NCBI GenBank assembly: GCA_016840825.1
Contig: JAEORN010000003.1
Coordinates: forward strand, 1 to 64,000
Origin: Candidatus Thorarchaeota archaeon
GTDB lineage: Archaea > Asgardarchaeota > Thorarchaeia > Thorarchaeales > Thorarchaeaceae
DNA: 64,000 nt
Direction of reading: 5' to 3'
Below the pieces are notes generated by a model, which searched no databases, was not told the DNA's origin, and saw only the letters and a program-made list of their open reading frames with translations. How positions within the stretch are numbered: the stretch's first letter is position 1; every line of letters begins with the position of its first letter. The translations under genes and the position numbers were made by a program. This document shows positions 17,833 through 28,900 of this stretch, piece after piece.

Positions 17833-20800
17833 ATGAAAAGAGCATATTCCTATTGCATGCTAATAATACTTGTAATGAGCTTGATTGTGTCATTCCATGC
17901 AGTTGTGGACTCAGAATCCAACGATTGGGATTCTAATGAGTTTCCACAAAAAGCTGGAGCTGAGGAAAATCTTCCAAAGCAACCAAGAGGTGACATTGAA
18001 CTCTCTTCACTTGTTTTTACTCCTGCAGCAACGAATGATTGCGGAATTCAGTATATATGCCGCAGAGGTGTAGAAACTGTAGCATTCTTTGGGACATCAG
18101 AAGTGTTCTATAGGATAGGGAATTACAATCTGAAAATAGAATTCCCACAAAGCAACAGAGCAGAACCCGTAGGTGAGGAACGAACAGGATCTATCACCAA
18201 TTACATGTTTGGGAATGATCCAAATCAATGGCAGACTGGACTCATGGATTGTACCAAGATAAGATATTCCGAAATCTACCCAGGAATTGATCTAGTTTAT
18301 AGTACCTGCAGTGGTGATCTAAAGTATGAATTCATCATAAGGCCCAATGCGAATCCCAACGACATTAGAATACGATACCCTGATGCCGATAGAATAGACA
18401 TCTGTGATGATTGTGTGAGTGTATCAAAGAATGACTTATTCTTCAGCGATGTGGGACTCTATGCATTTCAGAAGGATACTGAGATAAATGACATTGATTG
18501 CGTCTTTGCAACAGATAGTCTGAATACAATTCGATTCAACATTGGCAATTACATCAAATCTAGAGAACTTGTTATTGACCCGTATATTCTATACAGCACC
18601 TACGTTGGTGGAGGGTCAAACTATGATGAGGGATGGGGCATCGCTGTTGATGATGGGTATGCATACATAACAGGATTCACATCATCTACAGACTTTCCCA
18701 CAAGCAATGCAATGAATACAACATCTAACGGAGGAGATGATTGCTTTGTGTTTAAGCTAGGAACCAATGGAAGGACACTGATATACAGTACATTCCTCGG
18801 AGGAACTAGCGATGATTATGGATATTCGATTGACATTGAAGATGGCTTTGTGTATCTATTAGGGAGCACATGGTCAAGTGATTTTCCAACCATTAACGCA
18901 TATGATCCCAGCTACAACTCAGCAGGAGACTGTTTCTTGACCAAAATATCGCCTGATGGGCAAACACTTCTCTACTCGACTTACTTTGGAGGGTCTGGAG
19001 TGGACATAGGGTACGACATGGTTGTAGATAGCGGCTGCGCTCATATTGCAGGTTACACTGACTCTTCTAACCTTCCTCTAGGAACCAATTGGTATGATAG
19101 CATATACAACGGGGGAACATATGATGGCTTTGTTGCTAAATTCTCCTCAGATGGACAGAGTCTTCCATATACTACGTACTATGGCGGAAACGCAGGGGAT
19201 TATTTGTATGGTGTGGCTGTTGAGGGAATCTATGTTTATATTGCAGGTACTACGTTTTCTGCAAACTTTCCAGTTCTAAGTGCCTATGATATGTACCTCA
19301 ATGGTTCTTCTGACTGTTTTTTGGCAAAACTACCAACTACTGGGGGAACAATGATCTACAGTACATATCTTGGGGGGACAAATGGTGAAGATGGATTCGG
19401 ATTAGCTGTAGAAGACGGGTATGCGTACATCACTGGAATGACAACTTCAACAGATTTTCCGTTCATAAGCGAGTACTCCTCATCGCTACAGGGAATTAGT
19501 GATTGTTTCGTAACAAAGGTTGCGACTAATGGCCAATCACTAATTTATAGCACATATCTTGGAGGAAGCAGCGTCGAGAATGGATTTGATATTGATGTGG
19601 ACAATGGATATGCATACATTACTGGTTATACTAACTCTCCAGATTTCCCGACGGAAAACGCATGCGATTCAACGCATAATGGCTTTTTTGACACCTTTGT
19701 GACTAAGCTGAACAATGATGGAACATTGTTAGTATATAGTACATTCCTAGGAGGGGCACAAGATGAGTTTGTCTACGGTCTCGATTTTGAGAAAGGTAAA
19801 GCATTCGTTACTGGGTTTACAGGATCTGCTGATTATCCAATATGTTCTGCATTCGATGCGACCCTCAACGGCACTGAGGATTGCTTTGTGAGTTGTATCA
19901 TTGAAGATGCAGATATGGATGGCCTCTCAGATTGGGAGGAAGCGGAGTATGGAACAAATCCCTACTGTGTTGATAGCGACAATGATGGTTTCCTTGATGC
20001 CTATGAAGTAGCATATGGATCAGATCCATGTGATGCGAATTCGTATCCAGCTATGCCAGAAACGTGGTATGATGCAATCTATACCAATCTAAATGGCAAT
20101 GCGACTCTAATCCAGTACCTCATTGATTGGTCAGATGGAAACTCCACATTACTTGAATCGCTTGGTGAGCAACTAGATAGAAATTCAACTCTATTGATAC
20201 AAGTGATATCCTGGCTTGATGGGAACCATACTGCCATCGAGACCCTCTTTACATATCTCGACGGTAATGCGACTCTACTAGAGATGACAGTCAGTGAATT
20301 AGATGGCAACGCGACACTCATAGAAGACCTTCTTGACTGGTTCGATGAGATTGATGCTCTAGTTGATATTCTATACACCAATCTAGAAGGCAATGCAACG
20401 CTCCTACTGGATATCATGTCATCTGTGGAAGACAATAGTGCTGAACTGGATCTGCTTTCTGCTCTCATTGCACAAGATGTCACCAGACTGACAACTTTCA
20501 ATGCATCCTATGTTGAGGATATGGATGAGATCAGGGAAATATTAGATCAACTGGGTATCAGTGTAGGCGATAGTGATTGCGACGGTCTCGATGACCTTGA
20601 CGAGATATATTATGGTACTGACTTGCTTTGTGTAGATACGGACCAAGATAATCTCTTGGACTCTTTTGAGATCAAATTGGGAACTGATCCACTTGATGAT
20701 GATAGCGATGCGGATACGTATCTTGACGGACTTGAAGTCCTGAAAGGAAGTGATCCATTAGACCCTCTCAGCTTTCCAGGAAGTGAGCAGGGAATTGATC

Positions 20801-20889
20801 CGGTTCTCGTTATTGTCGCAATTTCAGGAATTGGTGCGGTGGCTATAATCATCGTAGTATTTGCAATTAGAGCAAGAAGAAGACCATAG
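17833..20889 (+). CDS. SBBP-repeat beta-propeller surface protein with glycosylation-rich helical stalk (copy 1)
   Basis: This 1018-residue protein starts 16 bases after the previous stop behind AAGGAGG. Its N-terminal domain (about 55-245) is the one that commonly precedes SBBP propellers (NYMFGNDPNQWQTGL, IYPGIDLVYS). About nine SBBP blades follow (ILYSTYVGGGSNYDEGWGIA, YITGFTSSTDFPT). Two calcium-type motifs (DADMDGLSDWEEAEYGTNP) lead into a helical region of about 170 residues with repeated sequons GNATL, GNSTL and RNSTL every 14-20 residues. Another pair of calcium motifs (DSDCDGLDDLDEIYYGTD) precedes the membrane helix (VLVIVAISGIGAVAIIIVVFAI) and RARRRP tail. The stalk is probably a glycosylated external coiled coil or bundle. 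It is paralogous to the next gene along its full length. Confidence 0.87.
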   Translation: MKRAYSYCMLIILVMSLIVSFHAVVDSESNDWDSNEFPQKAGAEENLPKQPRGDIELSSLVFTPAATNDCGIQYICRRGVETVAFFGTSEVFYRIGNYNLKIEFPQSNRAEPVGEERTGSITNYMFGNDPNQWQTGLMDCTKIRYSEIYPGIDLVYSTCSGDLKYEFIIRPNANPNDIRIRYPDADRIDICDDCVSVSKNDLFFSDVGLYAFQKDTEINDIDCVFATDSLNTIRFNIGNYIKSRELVIDPYILYSTYVGGGSNYDEGWGIAVDDGYAYITGFTSSTDFPTSNAMNTTSNGGDDCFVFKLGTNGRTLIYSTFLGGTSDDYGYSIDIEDGFVYLLGSTWSSDFPTINAYDPSYNSAGDCFLTKISPDGQTLLYSTYFGGSGVDIGYDMVVDSGCAHIAGYTDSSNLPLGTNWYDSIYNGGTYDGFVAKFSSDGQSLPYTTYYGGNAGDYLYGVAVEGIYVYIAGTTFSANFPVLSAYDMYLNGSSDCFLAKLPTTGGTMIYSTYLGGTNGEDGFGLAVEDGYAYITGMTTSTDFPFISEYSSSLQGISDCFVTKVATNGQSLIYSTYLGGSSVENGFDIDVDNGYAYITGYTNSPDFPTENACDSTHNGFFDTFVTKLNNDGTLLVYSTFLGGAQDEFVYGLDFEKGKAFVTGFTGSADYPICSAFDATLNGTEDCFVSCIIEDADMDGLSDWEEAEYGTNPYCVDSDNDGFLDAYEVAYGSDPCDANSYPAMPETWYDAIYTNLNGNATLIQYLIDWSDGNSTLLESLGEQLDRNSTLLIQVISWLDGNHTAIETLFTYLDGNATLLEMTVSELDGNATLIEDLLDWFDEIDALVDILYTNLEGNATLLLDIMSSVEDNSAELDLLSALIAQDVTRLTTFNASYVEDMDEIREILDQLGISVGDSDCDGLDDLDEIYYGTDLLCVDTDQDNLLDSFEIKLGTDPLDDDSDADTYLDGLEVLKGSDPLDPLSFPGSEQGIDPVLVIVAISGIGAVAIIIVVFAIRARRRP

Positions 20890-20910
20890 GAAAAACAGGA
20901 GAAGATACTA

Positions 20911-23900
20911 ATGAAGAGAATAATATCCTATACATGCATTGTGCTCCTGCTCCTAGCAACGATACCATCTATGATGCATATTGTACATTTTGGAACAGAG
21001 AATACAGATACAATTGGACTACCTGCAAATGCCTTAGAAATACTGAATCAGCAAATGAACCCTGACATGGACTTTGGTATGATGTTATTCTCTCCAGCAG
21101 TTCATAATGATCAAGGCATTTACTACACATGTCGCAGAGGTGTCACTACGATTGCCTATTTTGGAGCATCTGAAGTATTCTACAATCTAGATGGAACCTG
21201 CATGAAACTAGAATTTCCTGGTAGTAATTTAGTTGTTCCAGTTGTAGAGAATCCCACAGGCTCGAAGACCAACTACCTCTTGGGTAATGATCAAGATAAA
21301 TGGCAGACTGGCCTTCAGGATTTTGCAGCACTACGATATCCAGATATCTACGAAGGTATTGATCTAATCTATAGATGTTCAGAAGGTGCTTTAAAGTACG
21401 AGTTTGAGGTTGCACCTTTTGCAGATCCTACCCTTATTCAATGCAGATATCCGGATTCATCTTCAATCGTGCTCTTGAGCGAAATGGTTACAGTGTCACA
21501 GAATGAGAATCAAATATGTGATACGGATCTCTACGTATACCAAGAAGACGAAAACCTTCAGAGTGTTTACTGTGAATTTTCCCGCGTTGATGAAAAGACC
21601 ATTGGCTTTACACTTGGGGAATACAGTCCCTCTATGAAACTTATCATTGATCCTGTTATTGGATTTAGTACATATCTAGGTGGTGAAGGAGTTGATGCAG
21701 GATTTGGAGTCACAGAAGAAGATGATTATTTTTACGTGACAGGTGTAACAGAAGGGCTTGGATTCCCTCTAGTAAATCCATATAATTCAACACATGGAGG
21801 TGATGGAGATTGCTTTGTGACTAAATTTGATGTCTTTACGAATGTACTTATCTACAGCACGTTCATTGGAGGCAGATTCTTTGACAAAGGAAATGCCATT
21901 GATGTTGAAAATGGATTCATGTATATAACTGGGATATGTCAGTCCCTTGATTTTCCAGTAGTCAATGGATACGAATTCACTGATCCAAACCCTACAGATC
22001 CAGATATTCCCCCTTATGGTGCTCCTTTTATTGTCAAGTTGTCTCCTGACGGACAATCTCTGCTCTTTAGTACATCTCTAATAGATACTGATGGCTATCA
22101 GACTGCTTCCCAAGGTATGGATATCTATGTTGAGAATTCTATCGTTTATGTTGTGGGCTTTGGAGATGGTATTCGCTCTACTAATTTCATGGATACTTTC
22201 AATGGGGAAGAAGATTGTTTCTGGGTAAGGTTAAATTCATCACTTCCATGGCCTTTTCATCCAGCGAGCTATACTGGTGCGTATCTTGGAGGTTCTGCAA
22301 TAGACCGTGGTATGGGTATCGTCGTAAAAGATGGCATCATCTATGTTACCGGATATACATTCTCATCAGATTTCAACACAGTAAATCCATACGACTCTAC
22401 ACTTAATGGAACAACAGATGCCTTCCTTGCATGGTACTCAGCAACGGATATACATCCCCCTGCTATCTACAGTACCTTGATTGGTGGTTCATTGGATGAA
22501 GAGGCGAGATCAATAGTAGCAGAAGATGGAAATCTAATCATTGCAGGCGAAACGACATCATCAGACTATCCGATATACAATGCATATGATTCCACATATA
22601 ATGGAGCAGGTGATATATTTCTAACCAAATTCGCAAGCGATGGTCAATCACTAATCTTTAGTACCTTCTTTGGAGGTACTCTAAGTGAATCTATAGAATC
22701 TATGGTTGTGGGAAATGGAGTTATTACTGCTACAGGTTTTACATCATCATCCGATTTTCCAACTGCAGATGGAATTGATGAGTCATATAATGGAGGAACT
22801 GATTGTTTCCTGATTCGATTGGACTCCTCTGGTCAATCCTTAGAATATGGCACGTTCATCGGAGGATCATCTGATGACTCTGGAGCGGACATTGCTGTTG
22901 CAAGTGAATCCGGATACATCTTCATTACAGGATATACTGACTCCTCTGATTATCCAATTGTAGATGCATCAGATTCCATCCTTAATGGATCGATGGACTG
23001 CTTTATCACAGTCCTATTCGAGGATCAAGACTTTGATGGATTATCAGACTGTTTAGAAGAAGTCTATGGTACCAATCCTTTTTGTATTGATAGCGATAAT
23101 GATAATTTCCTTGATGCCTACGAAGTCAGGTATGGCTCAAATCCCCTTGACCCAGAATCATATCCTGCGATGCCACAAGTATGGTTTGATGCCATCTATG
23201 CTGACCTTGATGGGAACTCGACTCTAATTCAGTATCTCATCGATTGGTCCGATGGCAACTCGAGTTTGATCGAATCCATTATGCTGCAGCTTGATGCAAA
23301 TACAACTCTCTTGACACGAGTGATATCTTGGCTTGATGGGAACCACACAGCAATAGAAATCTTGTTCACACACCTTGAGGGGAATGCGACATTACTACGA
23401 CAAACAATGGACGAACTTGATGCCAACACTACTCTAATTGAAGAGCTCAATAATTGGTTCTCTGAGATTGATAGTCTAGTGGACATTCTCTATGCGAATC
23501 TCGATGGTAACGCAACTCTCCTCCTCTTGGATATCATGTCCACCGTGAATGATAATAGTGCGGAATTGGATCTGCTTTCAGCTCTCATCGCTCAAGACAT
23601 CACTGCGCTTACAACGTTCAATGCGTCCTATATAGAGGACATGGATGAGATACGAGATATACTGGATCAACTAGGAGTTAGTGTTGGAGACTCGGACTAC
23701 GACGGTCTTGATGACCTTGATGAGATATATTATGGGACGGATTTGCTCTGCATAGACACCGACCAAGATAATCTCCTTGATTCTTTCGAGGTAAAACTTG
23801 GAACGGATCCTTTGGTTGATGACAGTGATTCAGATACATATCTAGATGGCATAGAAGTCATCGCAGGCTCAGATCCGCTTGATCCTTTGAGCTATCCAGG

Positions 23901-24009
23901 TAGCACTGGAATGAACGATACCATTCTAGTAATCGCAATTGTAGCTGGAGCTGGCGTGGCCGTAGTTGTGGCAATCCTTGTGATAAAGAAGGTTAGATTC
24001 AAGACTTAG
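20911..24009 (+). CDS. SBBP-repeat beta-propeller surface protein with glycosylation-rich helical stalk (copy 2)
   Basis: This 1032-residue protein has the same domain order as its upstream neighbour: signal peptide, N-terminal domain (NYLLGNDQDKWQTGLQDF, IYEGIDLIYR), SBBP propeller, calcium motifs (DQDFDGLSDCLEEVYGTNP), helical stalk with repeated GNSTL, ANTTL and GNATL sequons, second calcium pair and membrane helix (ILVIAIVAGAGVAVVVAILVI). The stalk and calcium motifs are nearly the same as in copy 1, while the propeller has diverged more and has some longer loops (for example TDPNPTDPDIPPYG). This points to a tandem duplication followed by change in the ligand-facing part. It starts 21 bases after the previous stop with AGGAGA upstream. 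Confidence 0.87.
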   Translation: MKRIISYTCIVLLLLATIPSMMHIVHFGTENTDTIGLPANALEILNQQMNPDMDFGMMLFSPAVHNDQGIYYTCRRGVTTIAYFGASEVFYNLDGTCMKLEFPGSNLVVPVVENPTGSKTNYLLGNDQDKWQTGLQDFAALRYPDIYEGIDLIYRCSEGALKYEFEVAPFADPTLIQCRYPDSSSIVLLSEMVTVSQNENQICDTDLYVYQEDENLQSVYCEFSRVDEKTIGFTLGEYSPSMKLIIDPVIGFSTYLGGEGVDAGFGVTEEDDYFYVTGVTEGLGFPLVNPYNSTHGGDGDCFVTKFDVFTNVLIYSTFIGGRFFDKGNAIDVENGFMYITGICQSLDFPVVNGYEFTDPNPTDPDIPPYGAPFIVKLSPDGQSLLFSTSLIDTDGYQTASQGMDIYVENSIVYVVGFGDGIRSTNFMDTFNGEEDCFWVRLNSSLPWPFHPASYTGAYLGGSAIDRGMGIVVKDGIIYVTGYTFSSDFNTVNPYDSTLNGTTDAFLAWYSATDIHPPAIYSTLIGGSLDEEARSIVAEDGNLIIAGETTSSDYPIYNAYDSTYNGAGDIFLTKFASDGQSLIFSTFFGGTLSESIESMVVGNGVITATGFTSSSDFPTADGIDESYNGGTDCFLIRLDSSGQSLEYGTFIGGSSDDSGADIAVASESGYIFITGYTDSSDYPIVDASDSILNGSMDCFITVLFEDQDFDGLSDCLEEVYGTNPFCIDSDNDNFLDAYEVRYGSNPLDPESYPAMPQVWFDAIYADLDGNSTLIQYLIDWSDGNSSLIESIMLQLDANTTLLTRVISWLDGNHTAIEILFTHLEGNATLLRQTMDELDANTTLIEELNNWFSEIDSLVDILYANLDGNATLLLLDIMSTVNDNSAELDLLSALIAQDITALTTFNASYIEDMDEIRDILDQLGVSVGDSDYDGLDDLDEIYYGTDLLCIDTDQDNLLDSFEVKLGTDPLVDDSDSDTYLDGIEVIAGSDPLDPLSYPGSTGMNDTILVIAIVAGAGVAVVVAILVIKKVRFKT

Positions 24010-24027
24010 CATACAAGGTGATGATAG

Positions 24028-24576
24028 TTGACATCTTCACAGAAAGACAGGTTAGAAAGAACTGAGGGAACACCTTGGTATGATTGCTTGACTTGCATTC
24101 CAATCCTACTTGCGGATTATGCCATTGCTTACCCTTTTGGACTATGGATGCCTGAAGCATTTGGAGTTGCCTTTGGGATACTTCTCATACCAATGGGGAT
24201 CGTCTATCTTTGGTTTATTGGATGGCTTATGAGAGGGCGTTGGTATTTGAAATATGACAAAGAGGGAATACACTACAGGATTCTATTCATGGATAGAAAT
24301 TATGAATGGTCCGATATCAAGAGATTGATCAGTAGGAAAAGTCCAGGTTTCATGGGAAGATATCATGACACACTTGTTCTAGAAACTCAAGGCAAGTCTG
24401 TAGAATTCTTCCTACCTAACTTCGGTTTAAAATCTAAGAAACCAACCGTGAAATTCATTGAAGGCATCATCGGGATGTGGCAAGATGAAAATCCATCAGA
24501 TAGCATGCAACATCGAGAAAGCAGAGAGAAACCAAGCGAAACTGATGAAGATGATCAATTCGATGATGAATACTAG
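24028..24576 (+). CDS. Small membrane protein with PH-like cytoplasmic domain
   Basis: This 182-residue protein starts at TTG 24028, supported by GGTGAT six bases upstream; an ATG inside that region meets an immediate stop. Two hydrophobic helices (about residues 28-48 and 50-70, including FGILLIPMGIVYLWFIGWLM) form a hairpin. A domain at about 75-150 looks like a bacterial PH domain (WYLKYDKEGIHYRILFMDRNYEWSDI, then a beta-rich stretch and a C-terminal helix). The tail is highly acidic. The gene follows the second SBBP protein by 18 bases, so it is probably cotranscribed with the surface operon. It may help surface proteins at the membrane; this is inferred from position only. Confidence 0.65.
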   Translation: MTSSQKDRLERTEGTPWYDCLTCIPILLADYAIAYPFGLWMPEAFGVAFGILLIPMGIVYLWFIGWLMRGRWYLKYDKEGIHYRILFMDRNYEWSDIKRLISRKSPGFMGRYHDTLVLETQGKSVEFFLPNFGLKSKKPTVKFIEGIIGMWQDENPSDSMQHRESREKPSETDEDDQFDDEY

Positions 24577-24650
24577 CAACATTGCAGTCAGACATCAGAA
24601 TGACCGTTACATTAAAGCATACGTCGATACCTGAATAGAATCGATGAAAA

Positions 24651-25031
24651 ATGACTCGAGAGGTTATTGCTACAGATAAGGCTCCGAAAGCAATTGGTCC
24701 GTATTCTCAAGGAATCAAAGCGAATGGTTTTGTGTTCTGCTCCGGTCAGATTCCAGCGAATCCAACCACAGGAGAATTAGTTTCTGGTTCTATCACAGAA
24801 CAAACAAAGCAAGCGTTATCTAATGTGAAAGGAGTCATCGAGGCTGCGGGCTCATCTATGGAGAAAGTAGTCAAGGTGACTGTATTCCTGAAGGACATGA
24901 ATGATTTCGCTGAGATGAATGCTGAATATTCAAAATGGTTCACAAAGAATCCACCGGCCAGAGCCGCAGTTGAGGTCGCCAGACTACCTAAGGATGTAGG
25001 GATTGAAATCGAAGCTATAGCAACTCTCTAA
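24651..25031 (+). CDS. ridA: RidA family reactive-intermediate deaminase
   Basis: This 126-residue protein has the standard RidA/YjgF length. It shows the signatures [13 protein letters not shown] near the N-terminus, [16 protein letters not shown], and [24 protein letters not shown] at the C-terminus. R104 and E119 match the carboxylate-binding Arg and catalytic-side Glu of active RidA. The enzyme hydrolyses 2-aminoacrylate and related imines released by PLP enzymes to 2-ketoacids and ammonia. It works as a homotrimer in the cytoplasm. The ATG has no strong ribosome binding site. Flanking genes give no further hint. Confidence 0.95.
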   Translation: MTREVIATDKAPKAIGPYSQGIKANGFVFCSGQIPANPTTGELVSGSITEQTKQALSNVKGVIEAAGSSMEKVVKVTVFLKDMNDFAEMNAEYSKWFTKNPPARAAVEVARLPKDVGIEIEAIATL

Positions 25032-25106
25032 CTTGCCTGTAGCACTCTATTAAAGCAGACCGTAAATCATAATATCCAGACATTCAAGGAAAGCATAGGG
25101 ATATAT

Positions 25107-25844
25107 TTGACAGGAATTGATGACTTTCAAATTCGGTCATTACTCACAGAAGGCAAGCGACTCTCAGCTATGAGAGAATATGAAGCTGCAATCAAGGTGC
25201 TCATTCAGGTCATTGAAGGCAAACCCGATAGTGCAGATGCTTGGTATGAATTGGCAAAGGTCCATCATAAGCAAGGAAACGAAGCTCAGAGAGAAGCGTG
25301 TATCGAACGAGTCATTGCGTTGAAACCTGAATGGGAGAAATTCACTACAAGTCTTAGGGATTCACAAGTTCCCGCTGAAGAAGCAAAATCAGAAGAGGAG
25401 ATTTCAGAAACAGAGATCCGAGAGAGCGCTGAAGGCCCTCAATATCACTACCCCTATGAAATGTTAGATGCCCTGATAACAAGCGTATTGAGAGATCTAT
25501 TCTTTCTATGTGACCAAGAAATAAGACATGAGCCTTTCCTACTTCCAAGATCAGGGTATCACTCCGAGGATGCGATAAGGATCTTGACACTTGCAGCAGC
25601 GAAAGATAGACGAGAAGAAGCCTATACTGGATTCATAGCTTACCTCAAATTAAGACCAGGTGATGAACCCACATGGATGATTTTGATGTCTCTTGCCAAT
25701 GACATGAATCTGAAAGAGTCAGTGAAAGCTGCAGAAGAAGCCCTCTCATATGTAAAGAAAGAGGAGATCATTCCTGCCGACATTTGGGATAGATTTCCAA
25801 CTCTTGAAATTCCCAAACGTGAACACCCTGCTACGCAGGCATAG
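25107..25844 (+). CDS. TPR-containing protein
   Basis: This 245-residue protein starts at TTG 25107 with AGGGAT upstream. Residues about 10-80 contain two TPR units (AMREYEAAIKVLIQVIEGKPDSADAWYELAKVHHKQGN). A Glu-rich linker follows at about 90-112. The C-terminal half is helical with another TPR-like pair (AYTGFIAYLKLRPGDEPTWMILMSLAND). No signal peptide or enzyme motif is seen. It probably mediates protein contacts in the cytoplasm. It is followed after about 90 bases by the giant HEAT-repeat protein, and the two may work together. Confidence 0.65.
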   Translation: MTGIDDFQIRSLLTEGKRLSAMREYEAAIKVLIQVIEGKPDSADAWYELAKVHHKQGNEAQREACIERVIALKPEWEKFTTSLRDSQVPAEEAKSEEEISETEIRESAEGPQYHYPYEMLDALITSVLRDLFFLCDQEIRHEPFLLPRSGYHSEDAIRILTLAAAKDRREEAYTGFIAYLKLRPGDEPTWMILMSLANDMNLKESVKAAEEALSYVKKEEIIPADIWDRFPTLEIPKREHPATQA

Positions 25845-25936
25845 AGATTCGCAAAGAGGACATTTCTTCTAGCAGATTGATATACTCATAGATATTCTTG
25901 TTTGCCTACATATTATTGCTCTTGAGTGAGAGGTCA

Positions 25937-28900
25937 ATGGACGAGGTAAAGAAGAATCCGATGGAAAAATCAAAACAAATCAGATTCTCAAAATCCTTTG
26001 AACAAGTACTTGTTGAGGAAGTTGTGGATGTTCAAGAGAAACATTGTACGTATGCGAGTTTTGAGGAGGATGGTTCCCCAAACCTAGCGATAGAAGTTAG
26101 GGATAGAGGGATCTGGCTTTGGGTGTCTTCTAAGACGTACTATGAGGGCAATACCTGGGACTACACAACCGATCGATTGAGCGGAGACCCGTACTCTGCA
26201 GAAGTTTTCCACAATTGGATTGGAAAAATCACATCTGCTCCAATGGAAGTGTCGAGCCTGGAGGATTTGACCCAGTGGTCATTGTTTCATACTAGATATG
26301 TGAGGGAGTTTACAGATGTTGGGGTATGGGGTGTACATGAAGACCGCTATGTAGAAGATGTAGCTCTTGATGGAATCGTGAAGGTATATTCGGTAGGTAA
26401 TCGCAGATTTCAGGATGTTTCACCTATTGCCACAATGACACAGGAACAATTGGACCTGAGTGTATTTGACGATAAGTCTCCTGATGAGCTAGTACTATTA
26501 CTACAAGACTCCAACGTTTTAATTCGTGAGATAGCAACTAGATTGCTTGGACGTATTGGAGATACTCAAACGGTTGATCATTTGATTCTGGCAAGCAGTG
26601 ACGAGAATACACACGTTCGAAACTCAGCGATTGAATCTCTAGGGGAGGTAGGAGGGATTAAGGCAATTCAGACGCTCGGTTCCATTCTTGTAGAAGAGAA
26701 ATATCCGACTAATGCTACGATAACAGCACTTGCTAAGATAGGCAAGCCTGCACTCGATACTCTGATCCCTCTACTCAAGTCAGAAAATGATCAAACCAGT
26801 AATGCAGCTGCTAAGTTAATTGCTGGTATTGGGGGGAAGAAAGCTATTCAGTATCTATCTGAGGCAATTATCGAAAGAAGAGAGAAACGAGCAATTTACA
26901 CATTAAAGACGATCATTCAATCATTGGGGGAAATGGGAGCTAAGGATGCATTGGATAGAATATCTGCTTGTCTTGATGACGAGGATACGGAAGTACAGAA
27001 GTTTGCAACAAAGTCATTAGGTAGCCTAGGGGACCAACGTGCAATTGAACCACTAGTCAAGGGACTTTACACCAGTGAGTACTGGACACGAAAGATGATT
27101 GCTGAATCACTTGGTGAGCTAGGCTGGAATCCACTTGATGATCAAAAATCTTGGTTATACTACGTCAATGAAGATTGGGAGAATCTTTTTGGAATGGGGG
27201 ATGATGCGGTAGATACGATTCTGAGAGCTCTGCAGGAAGAGGACCCAAATTGTCAAGGTAGGATACTCTTACCCCTAGCAAAGTCAGGTTTGACCTTTGT
27301 GGACTCGAGAATAGGCGAATCCATCATCAGGCTCTATAGGAGAGAAGGTCAAACGGAGAATCGAAAGCATGATGCCATTGCAGCACTCATCTGCACTCCA
27401 AACTCTGATGTCATATCCTTCCTCATCCAGGAATACATGAATCCAGAAACAGACTATCTGCAAAGGAAGATTCTCAAAACAATAGAGGAGCTTGTCAAGA
27501 CAGGATATGATCTTGCAGAACCATTAGTTACGAACCTTACGCAGAATAATAATGAGAACACCATTGGAAAAGACACCTTGCATAGAATCAAGCTCCTTTC
27601 CATCGTACCATTGACTCATCAGCAATTGAAGACACTTAGACCTTTGATAGATAAGGTGAAGAAAAAGACCCGGAATGAAGAAGTTAGTGAACTAGTATCC
27701 GGATTAATCCTCTTGGATGAGATTCGACCTAATTTTACTGCAGATGAATTTCAAGTTAGAAAGAAAGCAATCGAAGATATAGACAAGTACCATCTCCCGT
27801 CAGCTATAGGTCCCTTGATTGAGGCACTAGGCGATAGGCATCAGTACATTCGCGGGAAAGCCGCTCGGGTGATTGGCAACATTGGATTAGGAGCGGTGGC
27901 TAAGACAATTGCTGCTCTTGATAGTGGCGATTATAGAATTAGAATGGGAGCTGCAGAGGCTCTTGGTAGACTACGTTTTGCAACGGCCACAGAACCACTG
28001 CTAAATGCACTTGATGATGAGAATGAAATCGTACGACAGAATGTTGCTTGGGCCTTAGGCAGATTGTATCTAAATCACGAGGAATTCATGGAAATCAGAG
28101 GAAGAGTCATTGAAGCACTGGCATGGCTTATGGACAGTGACGATTACTTGCCTGCTCGTGCCAATGCAGTCCTCTCGTTGGCTTACATTGAGGATGAAAG
28201 AGTAATCGAATCGCTTTTCAAAGCAGTAGATCATCCTAACAAGGAATTCAGACTTAATGGAAGTTTGGGATTCATAAGACAAGCACATAATCTCACAAAG
28301 GAATCTGTGTATCGTAATAGAGTCATTGACAAATTGATTGCAATACTTGATGATCCTGTGAAAGAAGTTCGCTATAACGCGGCGGATGGATTACGTATCT
28401 ATAAGGGCAAGAAGGCACTGAGAGCACTCGTGGCGCTAAGAAATGATTCTGATGAAGAACTCCGGGAGCTTGCCGAGAGAGGTATCAAGGAGATTAAAGA
28501 ATGGGGGGACAAGGAAAGAACTTCTTGGGGTTATACAGAACGAGCCTACTATGAATTGCGTGATCCAAAGGCCATTGATGAGCTCATTCCGTTCTTCATG
28601 GATGATGATCTAAAAGTCCAGCGGGAAACTCAAATTCAGATAGGTAAGTTTGGTAATATCGCATATGACAGGATGATGGAATTATTACTTGACAAGGAGC
28701 AACATTACAAGATCCGGATGGGAGCTGCAGCAACTTTGGGAGATATTGGTGACATTAGAGCGACTGACGCTCTAATTAATGCCTTACATGATGTACACGA
28801 GGATGTAAGATGCAATGCGGCCTGGGCACTTGCTGAGCTAAAAGACATTCGCTCGGTCGAAGCGCTATTAGAGGCTACAAGAGATACTAATTGGCAGGTA

